Part shown: positions 1 to 6,348 of the stretch, one piece after another
Layout: every line of letters begins with the position of its first letter
Numbering within the stretch: position 1 is the stretch's first letter
From: CAIRDP01 sp037134895
GTDB taxonomy: Bacteria; Bacteroidota; Bacteroidia; Bacteroidales; FEN-979
DNA: 64,000 bases
NCBI GenBank assembly: GCA_037134895.1
Contig: JBAXLI010000004.1
Span: 57,445 to 121,444 of the forward strand
Direction: 5' to 3'
The notes under the pieces: generated by a model
Databases searched by the model: none
The model's input: the letters and a program-made list of their open reading frames with translations, nothing else
Told to the model about the DNA's origin: nothing
Position numbers and translations under genes: made by a program

Positions 1-354
1 GATCATCTTGGTCATTTCCATCAGCTGGTTTTTTGATTCATCGTAATGCTTGGGAGTGAGGATGTTCCGGTGCAGCGCAAGAGTGGTGAGTACAACACAT
101 TCCCGTACAGAACTTTTTGCCATCTTGAGATAATATACAAACTGGCTTTTATTCCTCGAAGAGCCTTCGGCAATGTTCAGTGAGATGGCCTGAGCAGAAA
201 CAAGGAAGCGGTCAAAAAACGTTTTTACGTAAGGTTCCGTACCTGCGTTTTTTGCCATGTCATATCCCCAACTGATATATTCCAAGGATTTGTGGTAGAT
301 TCTCAGATCTTCAAATCTGAAAAAGGTAGTGGGTTTGTCTTGTCCGTTTTCCAT
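1..354 (-). CDS. Four helix bundle protein (23S rRNA IVS / Avd-like), C-terminus cut off by window edge
   Basis: The minus-strand frame opens at an ATG at 354 and stays open to base 1, giving 118 residues (MENGQDKPTTFFRFEDLRIY...). The motif FRFEDLRIYHKSLEYI, the segment SAQAISLNIAEGSSR and then helical YYLKMAKSSVRE match the four-helix-bundle family first found in 23S rRNA intervening sequences and related to the Avd accessory protein of diversity-generating retroelements. Family members usually have about 115-130 residues, so only a few C-terminal residues should be missing. No reverse transcriptase or variable repeat is visible, so a retroelement role is not supported. The cellular function of solitary members is unknown. 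A faint array of 7-base units lies just upstream (382-416). Confidence 0.85.
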   Translation of the reverse strand, partial: MENGQDKPTTFFRFEDLRIYHKSLEYISWGYDMAKNAGTEPYVKTFFDRFLVSAQAISLNIAEGSSRNKSQFVYYLKMAKSSVRECVVLTTLALHRNILTPKHYDESKNQLMEMTKMI

Positions 355-461
355 TGTTTAGGCGTTTAATTAATAAGAAGTGAGTTTTGAGAATTTTAAG
401 TTGGGTGATGAGTATTCCATTGACGGCTTGCAATATTTCTCTGCCGCAGCCTCGTAACCTC
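355..461. repeat. Intergenic region with a faint degenerate heptamer array (382-416)
   Basis: From 382 the bases can be read in 7-base steps as GAGTTTT, GAGAATT, TTAAGTT, GGGTGAT, GAGTATT. Four of the five units start with G followed by purines, as in the clearer arrays at 57682 and 63892. The array is degraded and could be chance. No hairpin or TAnnTTTG promoter was seen between serA and the four-helix-bundle gene. Confidence 0.3.
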
Positions 462-1385
462 TCATTTATTTACCTGGTACGTCTTGTCCCCGTTATTAAT
501 GAAGTTCACAATCTGCCTGGCTGCCGCAATCCCTGCATTGATGTTGGCCTCTTCAGTCTGGGCGCCCATTTTTTTCGGGGTGCAGAAGAATTTCGCCTTG
601 AAGCCTGCTTCGATTTCAGCTTTATTGGCAGGCTCAACATCCGACAGATACGCGAAATCTTTTCTTTCCTGGAACATTTTCAGCAGATCAGCTTCATTGA
701 TCACCTCGGCCCTTGCGGTATTGACCAGGACTGCGGGTGACGGCATCCGTGAAAGCAAGCCAAAGTTCACACTCTGTTTGGTTTGGCTGTTTGCAGGAAT
801 ATGAAGTGATATAAAGTTGCATTTACTGTAAAGTTCCTCTACTGAACCAAGCCATTTTACCCCATCCTTTTCAATTGCATCCCTGGGAATAAAGGGATCG
901 AATGCATACACTTCCATACCGAACCCTTTTGCGATGCGGGCAACATTTTTTCCCACTGCTCCATAGGCATGGATACCAAGTTTTTTATCTTTCAGCTCAA
1001 ATCCCGATTTCCCGTTAAAGAAGTTCCTGAAATAATAAACCATCAGACCCAGAGCCAGTTCGGCCACTGCATTTGAATTCTGGCCTGGAGTATTCATAAC
1101 CACCACACCTTTGGAAGTTGCGGCAGCAAGGTCAATATTATCATATCCGGCGCCTGCACGGACAACAATTTTAAGTTTCTGGCCAGCATCGATCACAGAC
1201 TTGTCTGTTTTATCTGAGCGAACGATCACTGCGTCGGCATCTGCAACAGCCTTAATAAAATCATCCTGGCTGGTGTAATTCTCGAGGAGAGCGAGTTCAA
1301 AACCGGCCTGTTCAACGACCTGCCTGATCCCTTTAACTGCAACAGGAGCGAATGCCTTATCAGTTGCAACGAGTATTTTTGTCAT
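462..1385 (-). CDS. serA: D-3-phosphoglycerate dehydrogenase, short form without ACT domain
   Basis: This 307-residue NAD-dependent D-2-hydroxyacid dehydrogenase oxidises 3-phosphoglycerate, the first step of serine synthesis. The substrate loop VVRAGAGYDNID lies near residues 75-86 and the catalytic Arg is R225 in NTARAEVIN. Two conserved sites are altered. The first glycine of the NAD motif GxGxxG is Ala (AYGAVG, residues 140-145), and the segment that normally reads TPHxGxxT reads TPKKMGAQT, placing Lys271 where the catalytic His is expected. The protein ends soon after the catalytic domain, so it has no ACT or ASB regulatory domain and no visible serine-feedback site. It follows serC by 46 bases, with a hairpin between them, so the two genes are probably co-transcribed. 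Other D-2-hydroxyacid dehydrogenase activities cannot be excluded, but the serC neighbour argues for SerA. Confidence 0.9.
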   Translation of the reverse strand: MTKILVATDKAFAPVAVKGIRQVVEQAGFELALLENYTSQDDFIKAVADADAVIVRSDKTDKSVIDAGQKLKIVVRAGAGYDNIDLAAATSKGVVVMNTPGQNSNAVAELALGLMVYYFRNFFNGKSGFELKDKKLGIHAYGAVGKNVARIAKGFGMEVYAFDPFIPRDAIEKDGVKWLGSVEELYSKCNFISLHIPANSQTKQSVNFGLLSRMPSPAVLVNTARAEVINEADLLKMFQERKDFAYLSDVEPANKAEIEAGFKAKFFCTPKKMGAQTEEANINAGIAAARQIVNFINNGDKTYQVNK

Positions 1386-1399
1386 AGTCTGAGAATAAA

Positions 1400-1421
1400 G
1401 GGAGGTGTTTTTACACCTCCC
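1400..1421 (-). promoter_or_regulatory. Intercistronic hairpin between serC and serA
   Basis: GGGAGGTGT (1400-1408) pairs perfectly with ACACCTCCC (1413-1421) around a 4-base loop. On the minus strand it is followed by TTTATTCTC, which is only a weak U-tract. The 9-bp stem sits 10 bases after the serC stop and 14 bases before the serA ATG. It may be an attenuator or an mRNA-stabilising or processing hairpin that sets the serC:serA ratio. Confidence 0.6.
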
Positions 1422-1431
1422 GGGTTTTTAC

Positions 1432-2499
1432 TTAAGCGTTATCTTTTTCAAATTCATGCATGCAGTCAACCAGTGCCTGAACACTCTCATAAGGCAGGGC
1501 ATTGTATGTTGAGGCGCGGAACCCTCCGACTGAACGATGGCCCTTGATACCGATCATGCCCTTTTTCTTGGCTAATTCCATAAAACCATCTTCCTTATCC
1601 TTATACTGCTCTTTCATCACGAAACAGATATTCATGAGTGAGCGGCTGTCGGGAGCAACTGTACCAACGAACATTTTGCTGTTGTCGATTGCATCGTACA
1701 GAAGCTTTGCCTTTTTGATGTTCATCTCTTCCATAACCTTTACGCCTCCCAGACCCTTGATCCACCTGAGAGTTTCCAAACAGGTGTAAATTGCAAAAAC
1801 AGGGGGGGTATTATATAATGAAGGCTCCTTAAGATGTGTTGCATAGTTGAGCATTGAAGGGATTTTCCTGTCAACCTTGCCGAGTATGTCTTCCTTGATG
1901 ATGACAAAGGTTACGCCTGCAGGGCCAAGGTTTTTCTGGGCTCCGCCATAAATAAGAACATATTTTGAAACATCAACAGGACGGCTGAGGATGTCACTCG
2001 ACATATCTGCAACCATCTGAACCGGGCTGTCCATGTCATACCGGATCTCTGAACCATAAATGGTGTTATTTGTCGTGATATGGAAATAGTCAACATCGGT
2101 AGGGATGGTAAAGCCTTTCGGAATATAAGTGAAGTTTTTATCTGCGGATGACGCTACGACGTTGACTTCACCAAAGAACTTTGCTTCCTTGATGGCTTTC
2201 TGCGCCCAAACCCCGGTTTCGAGATAAGCAGCTTTCTTGTTGAGAAGGTTGTAAGGTACCATGTCAAACTGAAGGCTTGCACCGCCACCAAGGAAAATCA
2301 CCTGGTAGCCGGCAGGAATGTTCAGGAGTTCTTTGAAGAGGTTCATAGCTTCATCAATGATTGCCTGGAAATCCTTGCTCCTGTGGGAAATCTCAAGGAG
2401 TGACAGGCCGATTCCGTTAAGATCGAAAATAGCTTTGGCTGAGTTTTCAATAGCAATCCGTGGTAATACCGAGGGACCTGCATTAAAATTGTGTTTCAT
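1432..2499 (-). CDS. serC: Phosphoserine aminotransferase
   Basis: This 355-residue, PLP-dependent class V aminotransferase converts 3-phosphohydroxypyruvate and glutamate to phosphoserine, the second step of serine synthesis. It begins with the family hallmark MKHNFNAGPSVLP. The frame is open 33 codons further upstream, but the ATG at 2499 gives the canonical N-terminus. GGGASLQF (residues 71-78) binds the PLP phosphate, and the Schiff-base lysine is K189 in YGGAQKNLGPAG. The C-terminus has the SVGGFRAS(T)YN motif. It is the first gene of a serC-serA unit. No good TAnnTTTG element was found upstream. Confidence 0.97.
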   Translation of the reverse strand: MKHNFNAGPSVLPRIAIENSAKAIFDLNGIGLSLLEISHRSKDFQAIIDEAMNLFKELLNIPAGYQVIFLGGGASLQFDMVPYNLLNKKAAYLETGVWAQKAIKEAKFFGEVNVVASSADKNFTYIPKGFTIPTDVDYFHITTNNTIYGSEIRYDMDSPVQMVADMSSDILSRPVDVSKYVLIYGGAQKNLGPAGVTFVIIKEDILGKVDRKIPSMLNYATHLKEPSLYNTPPVFAIYTCLETLRWIKGLGGVKVMEEMNIKKAKLLYDAIDNSKMFVGTVAPDSRSLMNICFVMKEQYKDKEDGFMELAKKKGMIGIKGHRSVGGFRASTYNALPYESVQALVDCMHEFEKDNA

Positions 2500-2650
2500 A
2501 AATGAGGATGTTTTAAGTGTTATATTAACAATTTGATGAATGTTCTGGCATAAGCGTAATATTGTAGCAAAATAAGCAATTTTCGGCCGAAAAATCAAAA
2601 ATAAGATTTTTTTTCTGAGAATACAATGTCTGTTTGATCTTCCGGCGGTT

Positions 2651-3556
2651 TCAGGGGTTCAGGGCGTCGAACTCCTTTACATAATTCCAGGAATACTTCC
2701 CGTATATAAAACCTTCGGCTGTTTCAGCTGCAGGAACATAGAACCTGTACTGTCCTTCCAGTTGCGGATCCATGGGCATGAGATGGTCGAAAACAATCAT
2801 CAATCCCGATTTTTCTTTGGTTTCATATTCTTTCTTCCTGTTGTTCCACTCAGGTTTTGAGGGGATTTTCTGGACCTGGTACTTAAGGCTCATGCTTGCT
2901 GTTGAGGAGAACCGGAATATCACCCGCTTTTCTTTGCCTTCCTTGTACCCGTGAAACACCGGCAATCCGAAACCCGGGACCTGCCCGTCGAACGAAAGCA
3001 CCTCGATGACCTTGCTGCTGATGTCTTTGCTGAGACCATCCCAACCGAATAATATGTAGGAAGTTTTACCGGGGGATGATTCAAACGGGATTATTTTATA
3101 GTACAGGGCACCGGGCCAGTGCAGGGAATCTCCGGTGAATGTCGATGGTTCAGCAATTGAATCGGAAAAGTCCTTAAGAATTACAGGAGGTTTGCTTTTC
3201 GGAGAATCCTTGAATTGAAGGATAGCGAAATATCTGTTAACTCCTCCATGAAGCGGCAGGTTCCAGTTATAAATCCTGAATTTATTGTCGGGGGAGGTAA
3301 GTTTGGCTAAATGCTTAAGGGAATCCCAGGGATAAGAATAGGATCCGGGTAACGACAGGGCCAGCTTCAGCATTTCCTGAAACCCGAGGCTTTGAGCGAT
3401 TTCAGAACTATCGGTGCCGGCTTCCTTTATCCCGGCGAATATCTCTTTAAGTTCCTTTTCAGCCCGGAGCAGTTTTAAATTTCCCTGTGAAAGTGTTGCC
3501 AAAGGCAGAAAAATAAGCAATACGGGCAAGAAGCAGCTTAGTGTGGCAGTTCTCAT
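2651..3556 (-). CDS. Conserved exported protein of unknown function
   Basis: The product has 301 residues from the ATG at 3556. The frame runs 24 codons further upstream, but that extension would overlap the divergent promoter and gene, and the 3556 start gives a clean signal peptide (MRTATLSCFLPVLLIFLPLA...SQG). The mature part contains NKFRIYNWNLPLHGG and FDHLMPMDPQLEGQYRFYVP followed by YSWNYVKEFD. I associate this pattern with an uncharacterised Bacteroidota-specific periplasmic or cell-surface family. No catalytic motif is recognisable. It is divergent from the acyl-CoA reductase gene, with 28 bases between start codons. Confidence 0.75.
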   Translation of the reverse strand: MRTATLSCFLPVLLIFLPLATLSQGNLKLLRAEKELKEIFAGIKEAGTDSSEIAQSLGFQEMLKLALSLPGSYSYPWDSLKHLAKLTSPDNKFRIYNWNLPLHGGVNRYFAILQFKDSPKSKPPVILKDFSDSIAEPSTFTGDSLHWPGALYYKIIPFESSPGKTSYILFGWDGLSKDISSKVIEVLSFDGQVPGFGLPVFHGYKEGKEKRVIFRFSSTASMSLKYQVQKIPSKPEWNNRKKEYETKEKSGLMIVFDHLMPMDPQLEGQYRFYVPAAETAEGFIYGKYSWNYVKEFDALNP

Positions 3557-3564
3557 CAAATGTG

Positions 3565-3572
3565 TAATTTTG
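3565..3572 (+). promoter_or_regulatory. Bacteroidota-type -7 element
   Basis: TAATTTTG matches TAnnTTTG and ends 12 bases before the ATG of the acyl-CoA reductase gene. No TTTG is present at the -33 spacing. Confidence 0.55.
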
Positions 3573-3584
3573 CAGCACGAAGAT

Positions 3585-4634
3585 ATGGACATCAGAAACC
3601 GAATCCAAACATTTATTGAGCTGGGCAAACTCCTGGCTGCTTTTCCGGAACATAACGGCAGCGAGGCTCAGCATCCGCTTTCAGAAGCGGCTTTGAGGGC
3701 TGAAGCCTTCAATCCCTGGTTTACTCAAAACAATATTAGATATGCCTTAAACTCCCTTGGAGAAGCAATGAGGGGCGAAAAGCTATATGAATGGCTCGTG
3801 CCTTACAAGGCTTCATATGAGCGACCCGGCTATGAAGGAAAGAAAGTAGGAGTGGTCACAGCAGGCAATATTCCCCTGGCGGGGTTTAATGATTTCCTCA
3901 GTGTATTGCTCAGTGGTAATATATTCTGCGGCAAACTCTCGGGCCAGGACAATATTCTCCTTCCGGCCATTGCCTCAATAATTGAGTCCATGGAGCCTGA
4001 ATGGAATAAGTACTTTTGTTTTACTGATGAACCGTTCAGGAATGTTGATGCCATCATAGCCACCGGCAGCGATAATACATTCAGGTATTTTGAGTATTAC
4101 TTCTCACGTTATCCGCATATAATCAGAAAGAACAGAAACGGCGTTGCCGTTATTCACGGTAATGAGAGCAGTGACGAACTTTCGGGACTGGCTTCGGATG
4201 TTATGATGTATTTCGGGCTTGGTTGCAGGAGCGTTTCCAAATTGTTTGTCCCGCGTGGCTATGACCTCATGAAACTGCTGCCTTCGTTTGAGCCATGGAA
4301 CGACCTCATCCGCCATAATAAGTATTATAATAATTACGAGTACCAGAAAAGCATACGGATTGTAAATAAGCAGACCTTTTTCGACTTCGGGAACCTCCTG
4401 CTGGTAGAGGAAGAACGGTTGTCGTCTCCCGTTTCGGTTGTGAATTTTGAATGGTATGATTCGCTTTCGGCTCTCTCGGCAAGGCTTGACGATGAGAGGC
4501 TCAATATTCAATGCGTGGTTTCAGCCTCTGATCCCGGTACAGATTTTATTTTACCCGGTATGGCGCAACAACCGGGACTGGGCGATTATGCCGATGGCAT
4601 TGATACGCTCAACTTCCTGCTAAATGAAATTTAG
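3585..4634 (+). CDS. LuxC-like acyl-CoA reductase
   Basis: The product has 349 residues and belongs to the LuxC family (PF05893) of aldehyde-dehydrogenase-fold proteins, which reduce acyl-CoA or acyl groups to aldehydes with NADPH. The segment KVGVVTAGNIPLAGFNDF (residues 87-104) resembles the nucleotide-binding part. The candidate nucleophile is Cys214 in YFGLGCRSVSKLFVP, and IRKNRNGVAVIHG precedes it. It is shorter than Vibrio LuxC (about 480 residues), as is usual for Bacteroidota homologues. The ATG at 3585 was chosen because the longer open frame crosses the promoter and overlaps the divergent gene. No luciferase or other lux gene is present, so the physiological substrate is unknown. 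Confidence 0.82.
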   Translation: MDIRNRIQTFIELGKLLAAFPEHNGSEAQHPLSEAALRAEAFNPWFTQNNIRYALNSLGEAMRGEKLYEWLVPYKASYERPGYEGKKVGVVTAGNIPLAGFNDFLSVLLSGNIFCGKLSGQDNILLPAIASIIESMEPEWNKYFCFTDEPFRNVDAIIATGSDNTFRYFEYYFSRYPHIIRKNRNGVAVIHGNESSDELSGLASDVMMYFGLGCRSVSKLFVPRGYDLMKLLPSFEPWNDLIRHNKYYNNYEYQKSIRIVNKQTFFDFGNLLLVEEERLSSPVSVVNFEWYDSLSALSARLDDERLNIQCVVSASDPGTDFILPGMAQQPGLGDYADGIDTLNFLLNEI

Positions 4635-4644
4635 TCTAAAAATA

Positions 4645-4675
4645 TTTGTTATTCAAAGAAAAGTGCGTACTTTTG
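4645..4675 (+). promoter_or_regulatory. Promoter of rpmE2 (-33 TTTG, -7 TACTTTTG)
   Basis: TTTG at 4645-4648 and TACTTTTG at 4668-4675 are separated by exactly 19 bases, the expected layout for the primary sigma factor of Bacteroidota. The predicted start site lies about 25 bases before the rpmE2 ATG. Confidence 0.85.
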
Positions 4676-4702
4676 CACCCTCATTTGCAAATTAAGTTCA
4701 AA

Positions 4703-4972
4703 ATGAAAAAAGATATTCATCCAAAGGATTACAGACTGGTGGTTTTCAAGGATATGTCAAATGAATATTCCTTCTTGTCCAAATCAGCAGTTAAAACAAG
4801 AGAAACGGTTGTATGGGAAGACGGTTTGGAATACCCCCTGATAAAGCTTGAGATTTCTCACACTTCTCATCCCTTTTATACCGGCAAAATGAAGCTTGTT
4901 GATACGGCAGGCCGTGTTGATAAATTCAAGAGCCGCTATAAGAAACATCTGGATTTAAAGAATGAAAAATAA
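4703..4972 (+). CDS. rpmE2: 50S ribosomal protein L31 type B
   Basis: The protein has 89 residues, starting MKKDIHPKDYRLVVFKD and ending with the basic FKSRYKKHLDLKNEK, as expected for L31 type B of the large ribosomal subunit. It contains no cysteine, so it is the zinc-independent form. The ATG at 4703 was chosen over an upstream in-frame start that would lie inside the promoter. It is a single-gene unit bounded by its own promoter and a strong terminator. Confidence 0.97.
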   Translation: MKKDIHPKDYRLVVFKDMSNEYSFLSKSAVKTRETVVWEDGLEYPLIKLEISHTSHPFYTGKMKLVDTAGRVDKFKSRYKKHLDLKNEK

Positions 4973-4993
4973 TTACCTGTAGAAATACACCGG

Positions 4994-5025
4994 GCCCTTG
5001 TTTATCTGAACAAGGGCTTTTTTTT
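4994..5025 (+). terminator. Rho-independent terminator of rpmE2
   Basis: GCCCTTGTT (4994-5002) and AACAAGGGC (5009-5017) form a perfect 9-bp stem with a 6-base loop, followed by eight T residues. Confidence 0.93.
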
Positions 5026-5040
5026 ATCCTTTAAGTTAAT

Positions 5041-5048
5041 TAGTTTTG
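5041..5048 (+). promoter_or_regulatory. Bacteroidota-type -7 element
   Basis: TAGTTTTG lies 38 bases upstream of the ATG of the GlmU-like gene and just downstream of the rpmE2 terminator. No TTTG was seen at -33. Confidence 0.5.
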
Positions 5049-5086
5049 CAAAGGATTTTCTGATTATTAATCTTAATTCTCATCCT

Positions 5087-6277
5087 ATGAATTATATTCT
5101 GTTCGATGACAGCATTGTTAGGACCAATCTTCTTCCCTTGACATTCATGCGGCCGATTGCAGATATCCGTATCGGAATAATGACGATCAGGGAAAAATGG
5201 GAGATGTATCTCAATGCCGGGACTTCGACACTGACAGATGCATATCTTTCAAGGAAATTCAAAATAGTTAAGGAGGATGAGAATGTACTTCTCAATGCCT
5301 CGGTTTGTCCGACGCCGGAAATCGTTGAAGCGATACTGAATCTCAAACCAAACCAGACCGTGGTTTACCAGGATACCATCATTGCAGTTCATGTTAAAGC
5401 CAAGGATCTTGACAGCCTGGGGGATGCTTCAACCGACGGAATAGAGGAGGTCAATATTAAAAATCCGCCGATGCGCATTGGCCATACCTGGGAGATTTTT
5501 TCAAAGAACGGCCTGGCGATAAACGAGGATTTTGATCTTATTACCAAAGACAGGAAGTCTCAGAAACTGAGTAAGACCAATACTGTGATCGGGGAGGGGA
5601 TAGTTTTCCTTGAGAAGGGAGCAAAGGTGGAATGTGCGATTCTCAACACCACTGATGGCCCGATATACATCGGTAAGGACGCCGAGATCATGGAAGGAGC
5701 GGTAATCCGCGGTCCTTTCGCACTTTGCGAGGGAGCCCAGGTTAAAATGCTTGCAAAGATCTATGGTCCCACTACAGTTGGCCCGTTTTCGAGAGTCGGA
5801 GGGGAGATCAATAATTCGGTTCTTTTCGGATATTCCAATAAGGCTCACGATGGTTTCCTTGGCCATTCAGTCATTGCGGAGTGGTGTAACCTTGGAGCCG
5901 ACACCAACACCTCAAACCTTAAGAATACATATGATACGGTAAGGCTTTGGAGTTATGGCAAGCAGACTTTTGTGACCACCAATCAGCAATTCTGCGGACT
6001 AATCATGGGCGATCACTCCAAATGCGCAATCAATACGATGTTCAACACGGGTACGGTGGTTGGCGTAAATGCCAATATCTTCGGCTCAGGGTTCCAGAGA
6101 AACTTCATCCCTTCGTTCACCTGGGGAGGAACTGCAGGCCATACAAACTATGACCTGAAAAAAGCTCTTGAAGTTGCGGAACTTGTTTATGCCCGGCGTC
6201 ACAAAACCATGGATGATATTGACAAGGACCTTCTTTCAAGTGTTTATAATCTCACTTTGAAAAATAAATACCTGTAA
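5087..6277 (+). CDS. GlmU-like sugar nucleotidyltransferase / N-acetyltransferase (alternative bacteroidetal GlmU)
   Basis: The product has 396 residues. The N-terminus MNYILFDDSIVRTNLLPLTF, followed by RPIADIRIGIMTIREKWE, is the signature of the bacteroidetal family described as an alternative bifunctional UDP-N-acetylglucosamine diphosphorylase/glucosamine-1-phosphate acetyltransferase (TIGR03991). The N-terminal half is the nucleotidyltransferase-like part. Residues from about 165 to 370 form a left-handed beta-helix of hexapeptide repeats (for example IYIGKDAEIMEGAVIRGPF). If the assignment is right, it makes UDP-GlcNAc for peptidoglycan and lipid A. The specific reactions are inferred from family membership. 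Confidence 0.85.
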   Translation: MNYILFDDSIVRTNLLPLTFMRPIADIRIGIMTIREKWEMYLNAGTSTLTDAYLSRKFKIVKEDENVLLNASVCPTPEIVEAILNLKPNQTVVYQDTIIAVHVKAKDLDSLGDASTDGIEEVNIKNPPMRIGHTWEIFSKNGLAINEDFDLITKDRKSQKLSKTNTVIGEGIVFLEKGAKVECAILNTTDGPIYIGKDAEIMEGAVIRGPFALCEGAQVKMLAKIYGPTTVGPFSRVGGEINNSVLFGYSNKAHDGFLGHSVIAEWCNLGADTNTSNLKNTYDTVRLWSYGKQTFVTTNQQFCGLIMGDHSKCAINTMFNTGTVVGVNANIFGSGFQRNFIPSFTWGGTAGHTNYDLKKALEVAELVYARRHKTMDDIDKDLLSSVYNLTLKNKYL

Positions 6278-6314
6278 CCTCATAATTTCTGGCACATTAT
6301 TTGACAATTATTTT

Positions 6315-6334
6315 GCCCGCTTTCTGAGGCGGGC
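6315..6334 (+). terminator. Short GC hairpin, possible weak terminator upstream of lon
   Basis: GCCCGC (6315-6320) pairs with GCGGGC (6329-6334) around an 8-base loop and is followed by TTTATAACTTTT. It lies between the GlmU-like gene and lon, so it may terminate the first or lie in the lon leader. Confidence 0.5.
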
Positions 6335-6348
6335 TTTATAACTTTTAT

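Noticed and set aside
1..354. Diversity-generating retroelement accessory gene (avd)
   Set aside because: No reverse transcriptase, template repeat or variable repeat is visible; the gene is better described as a solitary four-helix-bundle protein.
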